Shown one piece after another: positions 1-7,361 of a DNA stretch of 12,208 bases. The translations under genes and the position numbers were made by a program. Location: contig CAYPJU010000122.1 of assembly GCA_964411125.1 (NCBI GenBank), forward strand, positions 1-12,208, read 5' to 3'. This DNA is from JBFIHF01 sp964411125 (GTDB taxonomy: Bacteria > Myxococcota_A > Bradymonadia > Bradymonadales > Bradymonadaceae). The notes under the pieces are model-generated. The model was not told the origin of the DNA. It made no database searches and worked only from the letters and a program-made list of their open reading frames with translations. Within the stretch, counting starts at the first letter, position 1; the number at the start of each line of letters is the position of its first letter.

Positions 1-435
1 GTCATCGACTAGAAGGTCAATCTCCAACCCGCGCCCAATCAACCCCGACGCGCAGTTGGTGACTTGATTGCCGTCGATGCCATTCACCATGGGGGTATCG
101 AATCCTCGAAGTCCAACAATTGCGCCGATCAGCACGCCGTCGGCGCTGCCAACCCAATCGCATGCGGCGAGCGGGGCTGGCTCCGCCACGCAGTCGGACG
201 CGCCTGTCGGCATAGGCAGATTGGCTATCGTCCGCGCATAGCTATTCTGGTCTGACCCTGTCGAGGAATCCCCGCCGCCGCCCTGTCTAGCTCCGATGTC
301 AGAATTCCGAGCATTGTCCACGTCAGCGACCGCGTCTGTCTCGTCGGCGACAACATCTCGTTCGCCGGAATGAGTCCGCGGGTCGCAACCAACGATAACA
401 AGAACGATGGCGAATCCGGTAATCATACGTTTCAT
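1..435 (-). CDS. Putative secreted lipoprotein, C-terminus cut by window edge
   Basis: Reading from an ATG at 435 down to base 1 gives 145 codons with no stop, so the gene runs off the window. The N-terminus is a lipoprotein signal: MKRM, then a hydrophobic stretch (ITGFAIVLVIVG), then Cys18 in the lipobox VIVGC. An Asp at +2 (Cys-Asp) would favour inner-membrane retention under the E. coli Lol rule, which may not hold in this lineage. After Cys18 comes an acidic, low-complexity linker (residues about 20-65, with GGGGDSSTGSD) typical of lipoprotein tethers. A more ordered part with Cys at 82, 92 and 128 follows. A good ribosome binding site (AGGGGAAG) sits just upstream of the ATG. I recognise no family. 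It is transcribed away from the broken regulator at 687, with a 251-bp spacer between them. Confidence 0.75.
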   Translation of the reverse strand, partial: MKRMITGFAIVLVIVGCDPRTHSGERDVVADETDAVADVDNARNSDIGARQGGGGDSSTGSDQNSYARTIANLPMPTGASDCVAEPAPLAACDWVGSADGVLIGAIVGLRGFDTPMVNGIDGNQVTNCASGLIGRGLEIDLLVDD

Positions 436-577
436 GACTCTTCCCCTGTTCAATTTGGCGCCACGTTATCCGGTCTGAGAGCGCTGTTCCACCGTTCTGG
501 CCGGCGATTGACGTGGTCCTTAGAGGCTCGGAAATGCTCAGTTTACCTCGTGAGATTCGTGGGCGCGCTTCCCTACT

Positions 578-620
578 GGAACTTGGGACTCGTCGGTTCG
601 TCGACGGGCAGGTAAGTTCC
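578..620. repeat. Imperfect inverted repeat in divergent spacer
   Basis: GGAACTT (578-584) pairs with AAGTTCC (614-620), and inside that CGTCG (591-595) pairs with CGACG (602-606) around the loop GTTCGT, with an unpaired internal loop between the two stems. It lies in the 251-bp spacer between the lipoprotein gene and the regulator remnant. No T-tract follows, so it does not look like an intrinsic terminator. It may be an operator or chance structure. I see no gene in 436-686. Confidence 0.35.
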
Positions 621-686
621 CTGTGTCGCGACGGGGATCTAGTCATCCGCCACACCGAGTAACGGACCGAGACGAGGGACTTTCGA

Positions 687-1433
687 TTGCGCCGCGAGAT
701 CACCACACTGCTCGATGAGCTGAACGCGCTCGACGAGCACGAACGCATCGAGGCGAAAGGGGGTACTGCGGGAGACTTGGGGAAGGCGGTGAACGCTACG
801 ATCTCGGCTTTTTCGAACGAACCGGGGCTCGATGGCGGATACGTCGTCTTTGGTCTGAGCCGAGACGAGGACGGAGCCTATACGGCGGTCGGCGTCGCGG
901 ACCCTGACCGGCTCCAGACCGAGCTTCAAAGCCGGTGCAACGGGGCCTTCAACATCGCGGTGCGGCCGAAAATCTCGGTTGAGGAGGTCGAAGGCAAGGT
1001 GCCGGTCGCGGCCTACATCCCCAAAGCCGAGCCGTCTCGGAAGCCGGTCTTTCTGAAGACGCAGGGGCTGCCGAAAGGTGCGTACCGTCGAATTGGCTCC
1101 GCGGATACCAAATGTACGGACGAAGACGTTGCCTTGCTGTTCGACCGGCGGAACACCACCAGTTTCGACGCTGCTCCGGTCGAGGCGACCCTGCAAGATC
1201 TCGACATCGACGCCGTCGGTTGGTTTCGTGCGGCAATCGTCCGTTCGAATCCCGAGTCCGAGCTCGCCGACCTCGACCTCACCGAGCTTCTGTGCGCGCT
1301 GAAGGCCACCGTCAGGCGCGACGGGGTGGACGTTCCCACGGTCGCAGGGATGCTGATGTTCGGCAGCAGACTGGCACTGCGCCGGGAGTTTCCGATGGCG
1401 GCGCGGGTCGACACTTTGAGCTCTGACCGGTGA
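687..1433 (+). pseudogene. AlbA_2-domain ATP-binding regulator (COG2865 type), 5' fragment
   Basis: The reading frame starts at TTG 687, with GAGG about 9 nt upstream and an in-frame stop just before at 660. It encodes the N-terminal half of a COG2865-type 'transcriptional regulator with AlbA_2 and HTH domains'. The AlbA_2 part covers residues 1 to about 150: ERIEAKG at 19-25, AFSNEPGLDGGYVVFGL at 41-57, then KGAYRRIGS and DEDVALLFDRR. The linker ends with AGMLMFGSRLALRREFPMAARVD at 220-242, which in family members leads into a Tyr-rich strand and a HATPase_c_4-like domain. Here the frame changes at about 1413 and stops at 1431. The central ATPase domain is absent and the C-terminal winged helices resume in another frame (next entry). 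A large internal deletion with a frameshift, or an assembly error, explains this best. Confidence 0.7.
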
Positions 1434-1605
1434 TGACACGTTGACGGCAAGCCGCAAGCTGAGGCGTCTGACCAGTCGCGATTTTCTCGAGATGAAGGAC
1501 AAGGGCCCCTCCGCGTACTACGTACCCGGCGTCAATTTTCCGCCTGAAGAGTCGCTCGAGGGGCTTCCTCTTTTCGACCGCCACGACAACGGCTTGAGCA
1601 CCGAA

Positions 1606-1752
1606 CCTACCAAGCAACCTACCAAGCAANNNNNNNNNNNNNNNNNNNNNNNNNNNNNNNNNNNNNNNNNNNNNNNNNNNNNNNNNNNNNNNNNNNNNNN
1701 NNNNNNNNNNNNNNNNNNNNNNNNNNNNNCTACCAAGCAACCTACCAAGGGC
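1606..1752 (+). repeat. 12-nt tandem repeat encoding PTKQ, interrupted by gap
   Basis: The unit CCTACCAAGCAA occurs at 1606-1617 and 1618-1629. After the gap there is an 11-nt partial unit (1730-1740) and a diverged unit ending AAGGGC (1741-1752). The unit length is a multiple of three, so copy number can vary without changing the reading frame. It encodes a Pro-Thr-Lys-Gln linker ahead of the last winged helix. Similar short Gln-containing tandem linkers occur at this place in other COG2865 proteins (from memory of the family). The true copy number is unknown. Confidence 0.9.
1630..1729. other. Assembly gap, 100 N placeholder
   Basis: Exactly 100 Ns, the usual value for a scaffold gap of unknown size. 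Both flanks are copies of the same 12-nt repeat, so the gap most likely hides further copies that short reads could not span. Any protein drawn across it is provisional. Confidence 0.97.
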
Positions 1753-2135
1753 ATCCACCATGACGACCAGACAGAAGGATCACTGGAGGATGCGTTGAAG
1801 AAGGCGCGCAAGGAGCGCGACCCCGAACTGGCTCGGCGGGTGGTGTTGCGACTGTGTGCGCTGGAACCGCGCTCGACGGAAGAGCTCTCGACGCTGCTCG
1901 ACCGCAACCGTCGGTACGTCCTGACAGACTACGTCAAGCCGCTTCTTCAGGCGGAACTGCTGTACCGTACACATCCCGAGACCCCGAAGCATCAGGATCA
2001 GAAGTACTGGGCTCCGCGCGACGGGCAAATGGAGGAAGAGTAATGAGCGGTAAGAGACCAAAGGGAGCGGGTCCGTGGCGCGAGGGTAGGTAAGGCGCCA
2101 GGCTGTTTTGGGGCCAGGCGACGGCTGGCGAAGGA

Positions 2136-2160
2136 GAATGAAAATGAAAATGAAGATGAA
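2136..2160. repeat. Low-complexity AAAATG hexamer repeat
   Basis: GAATGAAAATGAAAATGAAGATGAA is a purine-rich run of about four GAA(A/G)ATG-like hexamers, followed by two copies of ATCGGAC (2161-2174). It lies in the 224-bp spacer between the regulator remnant and the first cyclic-nucleotide-domain gene. A 13-codon reading frame (MKMKMKMK...) starts at 2138, but AGGAG lies only one base from its ATG, so I do not treat it as a gene. No other feature is clear in 2044-2267. Confidence 0.6.
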
Positions 2161-2267
2161 ATCGGACATCGGACAGTGAAATCTTGTGCCGGTGGCCGGT
2201 TTCCTTCGGGCTTTTCACCGGAAATGGTCCATGCGACACTCGTGGTTCACGGACCTCGGGCGACACG

Positions 2268-2918
2268 ATGAGCGGAAGAGACGACGACGGCTCCTCGCAG
2301 GGAGCAGACAACTTGCAGGACACGGTCACGGACCGGCCGTCGCTTCCGAAGAGTAGCGACCCGGTGGGGGCGCGGGCCGATTCGGACGTCGATTCGTTCA
2401 TGGACGCCGAGAGCCTGTTCGCCGAGACCAACCTGTTCCGCGGTCTGTCGACGGGCGAGGTGCGCGAGATCGTGCGGGTGTCGGAGCAGCGGCAGGTGGC
2501 GCCCGGGGACTTGCTGTTCGCGCAGGGGGATGAGGCGCGTGCGCTTTACATGATCCAGGCCGGCGAGTTCGAGGTTCGCGCGGCGAGCGCGTTTGCGGAC
2601 GAGGTGGTGCTGGCGCATCTGGGGCCGGGGGCGGTGGTCGGCGAGATGGCGCTGTTGGAAGGGGGACGGCGGTCGGCGACGGTCGAGGCACTGGCGGAGT
2701 CGACGGTGTTCGAGCTGTCGCACCAGGCGTTTCACACGCTGCGGGCGAAGAAGCGGCACGCGGCGTACAAGCTGATCATGAACCTCGCCGCGACGCTGGG
2801 GGATCGTCGTCGGCAAGCGGATGCGCGCGTCTACGAGGTGTTCGAGAGCCCGGCGCAGCACATCGACGTCTTCGAATCGCAGCTCAACGAGATGCTGGCG
2901 CGCATGCGCAAAGCCTAG
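2268..2918 (+). CDS. Cyclic-nucleotide-binding-domain protein, no DNA-binding domain
   Basis: A 216-residue protein from ATG 2268. Residues 1-45 are polar and probably disordered. Residues about 48-160 form a CRP/PKA-type cyclic-nucleotide-binding beta-barrel: LFRGLSTGEV, then APGDLLFAQGDEARALYMIQ at 78-97, then the phosphate-binding cassette GEMALLEGGRRSATV at 125-139. Glu126 and Arg135, the residues that contact ribose and phosphate in the family, are both present, so cAMP, cGMP or a related ligand could bind. The C-terminal 55 residues are a charged helix ending at MLARMRKA, not a helix-turn-helix. It is therefore a ligand-sensing module that may act on a partner protein. A longer frame reaches GTG/ATG codons upstream to 2184, but those residues look non-coding and the GC-rich acidic start at 2268 is preferred. 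The stop is 10 nt before the homologous next gene. Confidence 0.85.
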   Translation: MSGRDDDGSSQGADNLQDTVTDRPSLPKSSDPVGARADSDVDSFMDAESLFAETNLFRGLSTGEVREIVRVSEQRQVAPGDLLFAQGDEARALYMIQAGEFEVRAASAFADEVVLAHLGPGAVVGEMALLEGGRRSATVEALAESTVFELSHQAFHTLRAKKRHAAYKLIMNLAATLGDRRRQADARVYEVFESPAQHIDVFESQLNEMLARMRKA

Positions 2919-2928
2919 AGAGACCCCC

Positions 2929-3438
2929 ATGAGCGAAGAGATCATCGAAAAGCTGCGTGGCAACGGGGCGATGAAGCGGTTCGACGACGCCGAGTTGGCG
3001 GAGCTCGTCGCGGCGTGCGAGCTTCGGACGCTGCAGCCGCGCGAGGCGCTGTGGGCGCCGGATACGCAGCGCTCGGACGCGTTCATCCTGGTGGACGGTC
3101 GCCTGGAGCGTAGCCATCGCAGCCACGCTGGCCGCGAATCGATGCACTATACCGAGCCGGGTTCGTTCCTGTCGGTGTCGTCGCTCGTGAAGCCGTGGCC
3201 CTACCACGGGACCTGTGTGGCGCTCGATCGGTCGCGGGTCCTGGCGCTTTCGCGCGCATCGTTCATCGAGCTGTTCGAGGACAAGACGACGCTCTCGTAC
3301 AAGATCGTCGACGCGATCGGGGAGTACCTCGTCGCGGACATGCGCAAGGCGAACGAGCGTCTGCAGGACGTGTTCGGGCGCCCGGCGGAGACGCTGATGA
3401 TGCTGCGTCGCCGCATCCGCGAAGATTCCAAAGCCTGA
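2929..3438 (+). CDS. Degenerate cyclic-nucleotide-binding-fold protein
   Basis: A 169-residue protein from ATG 2929. It has the same architecture as its upstream neighbour without the disordered N-terminus: KRFDDAELAELVAACELRTL, then AFILVDGRLE at 51-60, then a barrel ending at FIELFED. Where the neighbour has the phosphate cassette, this protein reads PGSFLSVSSLVKPWPYHGT (77-94), with no Gly-Glu and no Arg-Ser/Ala-Ala-Thr. Canonical cyclic-nucleotide binding is therefore unlikely. The C-terminal helices align without gaps over about 45 residues: YKIVDAI with YKLIMNL, DMRKANERLQDVFGRPAE with DRRRQADARVYEVFESPA. This makes the pair an old tandem duplication. The start is preceded only by a weak AGAGAGA. 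gpsA begins 10 nt after its stop, so the genes are very probably cotranscribed. The pair may form a heterodimer (inference). Confidence 0.82.
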   Translation: MSEEIIEKLRGNGAMKRFDDAELAELVAACELRTLQPREALWAPDTQRSDAFILVDGRLERSHRSHAGRESMHYTEPGSFLSVSSLVKPWPYHGTCVALDRSRVLALSRASFIELFEDKTTLSYKIVDAIGEYLVADMRKANERLQDVFGRPAETLMMLRRRIREDSKA

Positions 3439-3448
3439 CGGGAAAGAC

Positions 3449-4459
3449 ATGCAAATCGGTGTGATTGGAGGCGGTTCCTGGGGAACGGCGCTCGCGAAGC
3501 TGTTGGCGGACAACGAGCACGACGTGACGCTGTGGTGTTACGAGCCCGAGCTCGTGCGTGCGATCAACGAGCAGCACGAGAACACGATGTACCTCGCGGG
3601 CCACAAACTGCCGCCGAATCTTCGGGCGACGAACGACCTCGAGGAGTGCGTGACAGACCGCGAGATGATCGTGAGCGTTCCGCCGAGCCACGTGCTCCGC
3701 ACGGTCATGAGCGAGGTGGCGGACAAGCTGCCGACGGCGGTGCCGATTGTGAGCGCGACCAAGGGGATCGAGAACGATACGCTGATGCTCGTGTCCGAGA
3801 TCCTGGAGGACGTGCTGCCGGTGGCGCACCACCCGTACCTGACCTACCTATCGGGTCCGTCGTTCGCGAAAGAGGTCGTCGCGCGCAAGCCGACGGCGGT
3901 GACGATCGCTTCGTACAACCACAAGCTCGCCGAGCACGTGCAGCGCACGTTCTCGAACGACGTGTTCCGCGCCTACACGACCTACGACGTCATCGGGGTC
4001 GAGGTCGGCGGGGCCGTGAAGAACGTCGTGGCGATCGCGGCCGGAGCGGTGAGCGCGATGGAGCTCGGGCACAACGCGACGGCGGGGATGATCACGCGCG
4101 GGCTGCACGAAATTACGCGCCTCGCGACGAAGCTCGGCGCGAATCCCCTGACGTTGTCGGGGCTCGCCGGGATGGGGGACCTCGTCCTGACGTGTACGGG
4201 CGGCCTGTCGCGAAACCGGACGCTCGGCTTCAAACTCGGCCAGGGGAAGACGCTCGACGAGATTCTCGGCGAGATGAACATGGTCGCCGAAGGGGTGAAG
4301 ACATCGCAGAGCGTGTACGACCTCGCGCAGAAGATGGAGGTCGAGATGCCGATCGCCGAGAACGTCTACGAGGTGATTCACCACGCGAAGCCGACGCACG
4401 CCGCGGTGAAAGAGATCCTCGGCCGGCAGCTCAAGCCGGAGCTGCAGGGGATGTACTGA
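3449..4459 (+). CDS. gpsA: Glycerol-3-phosphate dehydrogenase [NAD(P)+]
   Basis: This enzyme reduces dihydroxyacetone phosphate to sn-glycerol 3-phosphate in the cytoplasm, the entry step of phospholipid synthesis. At 336 residues it is the normal length for the family. The nucleotide-binding motif is at the very N-terminus (IGVIGGGSWGTALA, 3-16). Further hallmarks are SATKGIE at 102-108, SGPSFAKEV at 135-143, GGAVKNVVAIAAG at 187-199 with catalytic Lys191, GLAGMGDLVLTC at 238-249 and SRNR at 254-257 with the substrate-contacting Arg255. All key residues are present, so the protein should be active. A ribosome binding site, GGAAAG at 3441-3446, supports ATG 3449. It sits in the middle of a closely spaced cluster, 10 nt after the second cyclic-nucleotide-domain gene and 15 nt before the aminotransferase gene. 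Confidence 0.97.
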   Translation: MQIGVIGGGSWGTALAKLLADNEHDVTLWCYEPELVRAINEQHENTMYLAGHKLPPNLRATNDLEECVTDREMIVSVPPSHVLRTVMSEVADKLPTAVPIVSATKGIENDTLMLVSEILEDVLPVAHHPYLTYLSGPSFAKEVVARKPTAVTIASYNHKLAEHVQRTFSNDVFRAYTTYDVIGVEVGGAVKNVVAIAAGAVSAMELGHNATAGMITRGLHEITRLATKLGANPLTLSGLAGMGDLVLTCTGGLSRNRTLGFKLGQGKTLDEILGEMNMVAEGVKTSQSVYDLAQKMEVEMPIAENVYEVIHHAKPTHAAVKEILGRQLKPELQGMY

Positions 4460-4474
4460 CGCTCCGTCGCACCC

Positions 4475-5575
4475 ATGCGCATTTCCCTCGCCAATTTGCC
4501 TCGCCTTCACGAGCCGCTCGCGGCCGATATCGAGCGCGCCGTTGCCGACGTCGTGCGCAGTGGTCGCTACGTCGGTGGTCCGGAGGTCGAGGGGTTCGAG
4601 CGCGAGTTCGGGGCGTGGATTGGGGAGCGAGGGGACGACGACGTGACAGCGATCGGCGTGTCGAGCGGGACGGACGCGCTGCTGGCGTCGTTGATGGCGC
4701 TCGGCGTCGGCCCGGGCGACGAGGTGATCACGACTCCGTTCACGTTCGCGGCACCGGCGCAGGCGATCGCGCGGCTCGGTGCGACGCCGGTCTTCGTGGA
4801 CATCGAGCCGCGGTGGTTCGGGCTCGACCCGGACGCGGTCGCGGCCGCGATGGGGCCGCGGACGGTCGGGATTCTGCCGGTGCATCTGTACGGCTGCGCG
4901 GCGAACGCGGCGAAGCTCGCGGCGTTGGCCGAGGCGCGCGGAATCTGGATGGTCGAGGACGCGGCGCAGGCGGTCGGCACGACGTGCGAGGGGCGTCACG
5001 CGGGGACGTTCGGGGCGACAGGGTGCTTCAGTTTCTTCCCGACGAAGACGCTCGGCGCTCTCGGTGACGGCGGGATGGTGGTCACCGGCGACGACACGCT
5101 CGCCGCGGAGCTGCGACGGGTTCGGCATCACGGGGCCGAGCCGAAGTACGTGCACCATCGGCTGGGGGGGAACTTTCGGCTCGACGCGATCCAGGCGGCC
5201 GCGCTGCGGGTGAAGCTGCGGGCACTCGACGGCTGGCTCGGGCGGCGCAAGGCGAACGCCGCCTTCTACCGCGAGGCGCTGCCGGCGGAGATCGTGCCCG
5301 CCGACCACGACGGCCACGCCTGGCATCAGTTCGTCGTGCGGGTTCCGGATCGCGAGCGGATCCGGGCGGTTCTTGCGGAGGGAGGCGTCGATTCGGCGGT
5401 GTACTACCCAAGGACGCTCGACCAGCAGCCGTGCTTCGAGGAGGCGCGTGTCGCGGGCACGCTCGTCGAGGCGCATCGCGCGGCGGACGAGGTGCTGGCG
5501 ATCCCGTCTGGACCGGAGCTGACGAACGAGGAGCGCGCGTTCGTCGCCGATTCGCTCGTGCGAGCGCTCGGTTGA
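4475..5575 (+). CDS. DegT/DnrJ/EryC1/StrS family PLP-dependent sugar aminotransferase
   Basis: A 366-residue fold-type I PLP enzyme of the family that transfers an amino group (usually from glutamate) to a keto-sugar nucleotide, in routes to amino sugars of O-antigen, capsule or exopolysaccharide. Motifs are complete: GRYVGGPEVEGFEREF at 30-45, SSGTDALL at 63-70 (phosphate binding), TPFTFAAPAQAIARLGATPVFVDI from 87, LPVHLYG at 134-140, EDAAQAVG at 161-168 (Asp162 contacts the PLP ring nitrogen) and SFFPTKTLGALGDGG at 186-200 with Schiff-base Lys191. GGNFRLDAIQAAALRVKL marks the small domain. Overall it resembles 3-aminotransferases of the WbpE/WlbC or FdtB type, but the sugar cannot be read from the sequence. 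No other sugar-nucleotide gene lies nearby. It starts 15 nt after gpsA with no strong ribosome binding site, which suggests translational coupling. Confidence 0.92.
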   Translation: MRISLANLPRLHEPLAADIERAVADVVRSGRYVGGPEVEGFEREFGAWIGERGDDDVTAIGVSSGTDALLASLMALGVGPGDEVITTPFTFAAPAQAIARLGATPVFVDIEPRWFGLDPDAVAAAMGPRTVGILPVHLYGCAANAAKLAALAEARGIWMVEDAAQAVGTTCEGRHAGTFGATGCFSFFPTKTLGALGDGGMVVTGDDTLAAELRRVRHHGAEPKYVHHRLGGNFRLDAIQAAALRVKLRALDGWLGRRKANAAFYREALPAEIVPADHDGHAWHQFVVRVPDRERIRAVLAEGGVDSAVYYPRTLDQQPCFEEARVAGTLVEAHRAADEVLAIPSGPELTNEERAFVADSLVRALG

Positions 5576-5607
5576 TCCTCTCACCTCCAGAACTTTCCGA
5601 GGCGTCG

Positions 5608-7338
5608 ATGCGGGAGCTGGTCGCCGCGGTGCCCGACCCGATGGCGTGGGCGACCCGTCGTGCATGGGAGTTGGCGCTGGGGGGAGGAGAGCCGACGCCA
5701 TGGGACGACGCGTTATCGGAGCCGCATGCGCTCGGCTGGCTGTATCAGGCCCTGGGAGAGGACGCGCGGAACGCGAGCTTCGCGCGGCATACGCGCGACG
5801 AGGCGAAGCACGCCGACGCGACATCGACGACGCAGCTCTTCACGCCGCGCTGGGTGGCGGACTGGCTCGTCGCTTCGGCGGCCGAGGTGACGCAGTTCGC
5901 GACCGTGCTCGATCCGGCGTGCGGCGCCGGGCAGATGCTGCTGGCGGCGGCGGTGCACATGGTGGATCGGGGCGAGGAGCCGGCCGCGGTCTTTGGAAAC
6001 CTGCGGGGGGTGGACCTCGACGCAGGGCTGGTCGACGTGTGCCGGACGAACCTGAAGATTGCTGCGGCGCGGGCGCTGGGCGGTCGCGACATCGAAGTCG
6101 AGGCGGCGATCGCGCGCAACGTTCGGTGCGGGGACGGGCTGTTCGACCCGCTCGAGCCAGCGGACCTGGTGCTCGCCAACCCGCCATACATGGGGTCGCG
6201 ATCGATGCCGCCGGAGCTCAAGGAGCGGCTTCGCGCGGAGTATCCCGACGCGTTTCACGACCTCTACCTGGCGTTCGTGGCGCGCTGCGCGGCGCTGAGT
6301 CGCGGGGCGTCGGGGATCCTCGCGCAGCAGACGCTGTGGTACCTGCGGCGGTTTCAGGCGCTGCGAGCCCGGCTGCTCGACGAAGGAACGCTCGCGCGGG
6401 TGCTGCATCTGGGGCACGGGGTGTTCGATGCGCTGCAGGGGGAGAAGGCGACGGTGATGGCGTGGGTGTGGCTGTCTCGCGCCGGGCGGGACGCCCGCGC
6501 ACCGATGGTGGTCGACGTCCGGTCGGCGCGCGGTGGTGCCGCGAAGCGCGAGGCGACGCTCGATGCGGTGCCCGAGGTGCTCGACCTCGAATCGCTATCG
6601 AAACTCCCGGGAAGGCCGCTCGCCTACTGGGTCGCGGCGCCGCTACTCGCAAGCTTCGGGGACGGTCCGCGGGTAGGCGACATCGCCGACGTGCCGGGGA
6701 GGCAGAACAAGACGGGACGCAACGCGGAGTTCGTGCGGGCCGTCGCCGACGTCGACCCGGCTGAGCTGCGGCGGGCTGACTTTCTACACCCCGATGGCCC
6801 CGAAGACGGGCGGTGGGTGCACTACAGCAAGGGAGGGCCCTACTCGCCGTGGTGGGGAAACTGGGAGTGGGTGGTCGATTGGTCCGACGAAGCGCGCGCG
6901 TTCTACGCGTCGAACCGTACGTCGAATCTTCTCCCGCGCGAGTACTGGTTCCGGGAGGGGCTCTGCTACTCGGACTTCGGTGGCCGGCGATTCAACGCGC
7001 GGTGGATGCCGCGGGGCTGCGTCTTCGACATGGCGGGGCCGGCAATCTTCGTCGAAGACGATGACCCAGACGTGCTCGCGGCGCTGCTCGTCGTGCTGAA
7101 CTCGACCGCGGCTCGCACGATCCTCGACGCGTTGAACCCGACATTGCACTTTCAGGTTCGCGACGTGCGCAACCTGCCGGTCCCGTTCTGGAGCGACGAG
7201 GTCGTCGAGCGTCTCGCGGGGTTCGGTCACGAGCTCGTGCGGCTCGCGCGCGAGGGGGAGGACTACGCGGCGCTCGAGGCGCAGGCGGATCGGGCGGTGG
7301 CGACACTCTACGGCGTCGACGCGGGTGATGCTCGGTGA
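5608..7338 (+). CDS. Compact PglX/Eco57I-like adenine-N6 DNA methyltransferase
   Basis: A 576-residue SAM-dependent DNA methyltransferase. From ATG 5608 (GAGG 5 nt upstream) it shows TTQLFTPRWVADWLV at 74-88, motif I DPACGAGQML at 102-111, acidic GVDLD at 134-138, RCGDGLFD at 173-180 and the adenine-N6 catalytic motif NPPYMGS at 191-197. The C-terminal half carries signatures I associate with PglX-type (BREX) methylases: VHYSKGGPYSPWWGN at 404-418, a WFREGL..YSDFGGRRFNARW stretch, FDMAGPAIF at 473-481 and NPTLHFQVRDVRNLPVP at 510-526. PglX proteins are about twice this length, and type IIG enzymes also carry a nuclease domain. Neither extra part is present, nor are other BREX genes visible. 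An alternative start is TTG 5572, which overlaps the upstream stop codon and adds 12 residues. It ends the plus-strand cluster. Orphan epigenetic methylation is the likeliest role; part of a defence system elsewhere is possible. Confidence 0.85.
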   Translation: MRELVAAVPDPMAWATRRAWELALGGGEPTPWDDALSEPHALGWLYQALGEDARNASFARHTRDEAKHADATSTTQLFTPRWVADWLVASAAEVTQFATVLDPACGAGQMLLAAAVHMVDRGEEPAAVFGNLRGVDLDAGLVDVCRTNLKIAAARALGGRDIEVEAAIARNVRCGDGLFDPLEPADLVLANPPYMGSRSMPPELKERLRAEYPDAFHDLYLAFVARCAALSRGASGILAQQTLWYLRRFQALRARLLDEGTLARVLHLGHGVFDALQGEKATVMAWVWLSRAGRDARAPMVVDVRSARGGAAKREATLDAVPEVLDLESLSKLPGRPLAYWVAAPLLASFGDGPRVGDIADVPGRQNKTGRNAEFVRAVADVDPAELRRADFLHPDGPEDGRWVHYSKGGPYSPWWGNWEWVVDWSDEARAFYASNRTSNLLPREYWFREGLCYSDFGGRRFNARWMPRGCVFDMAGPAIFVEDDDPDVLAALLVVLNSTAARTILDALNPTLHFQVRDVRNLPVPFWSDEVVERLAGFGHELVRLAREGEDYAALEAQADRAVATLYGVDAGDAR

Positions 7339-7361
7339 GCGGGCGTCGTCGAAGCTGTCGC

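Larger units (their letters stand above)
1420..2043 (+). pseudogene. COG2865-type regulator, 3' fragment (two winged-helix segments, PTKQ linker)
   Basis: Frame 1 is open from 1420 after an in-frame TGA at 1417. It reads ALTGDDTLTASRKLRRL, then LEMKDKGPSAYYVPG, which matches a winged-helix segment seen near the C-terminus of COG2865 proteins. This is the continuation expected several hundred residues after FPMAARVD, yet it follows it by a few bases. A linker with PTKQ tetrapeptide repeats and the N gap come next. Then a second winged helix (LEPRSTEELSTLLDRNRRYV, then KPLLQAELLYRTHPETPKHQ) ends at TAA 2041-2043. TTG 1441 could start a stand-alone product, but it has no convincing ribosome binding site and would begin mid-domain. 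The frame across the gap is only nominal because the gap length is a placeholder. Confidence 0.65.

Noticed and set aside
2043..2093. 16-codon frame (MSGKRPKG...) starting at the TAATG overlap after the regulator remnant, resembling the start of the gene at 2268
   Set aside because: Too short, no ribosome binding site and no conservation evidence. The match ATGAGCGG(T)AAGAGAC is short enough to be chance.
2136..2174. CRISPR-like or mobile-element repeat
   Set aside because: The hexamer and heptamer repeats are tandem and too short, with no spacers, terminal inverted repeats or transposase.
3532..5067. 511-codon plus-strand frame overlapping gpsA
   Set aside because: Arg/Gly/Asp/Ala-rich composition with no motifs; it is the shifted frame of gpsA and the aminotransferase gene.
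3848..5824. 658-codon open frame on the minus strand across gpsA and the aminotransferase gene
   Set aside because: It is antisense to two unmistakable enzymes, is Arg/His/Pro-rich and has no recognisable motif. High-GC coding DNA commonly leaves such antisense frames open.
5608..7338. BREX or restriction-modification locus
   Set aside because: Only a methyltransferase is present. No nuclease, PglZ phosphatase, BrxC ATPase or other partner is encoded anywhere in the window.
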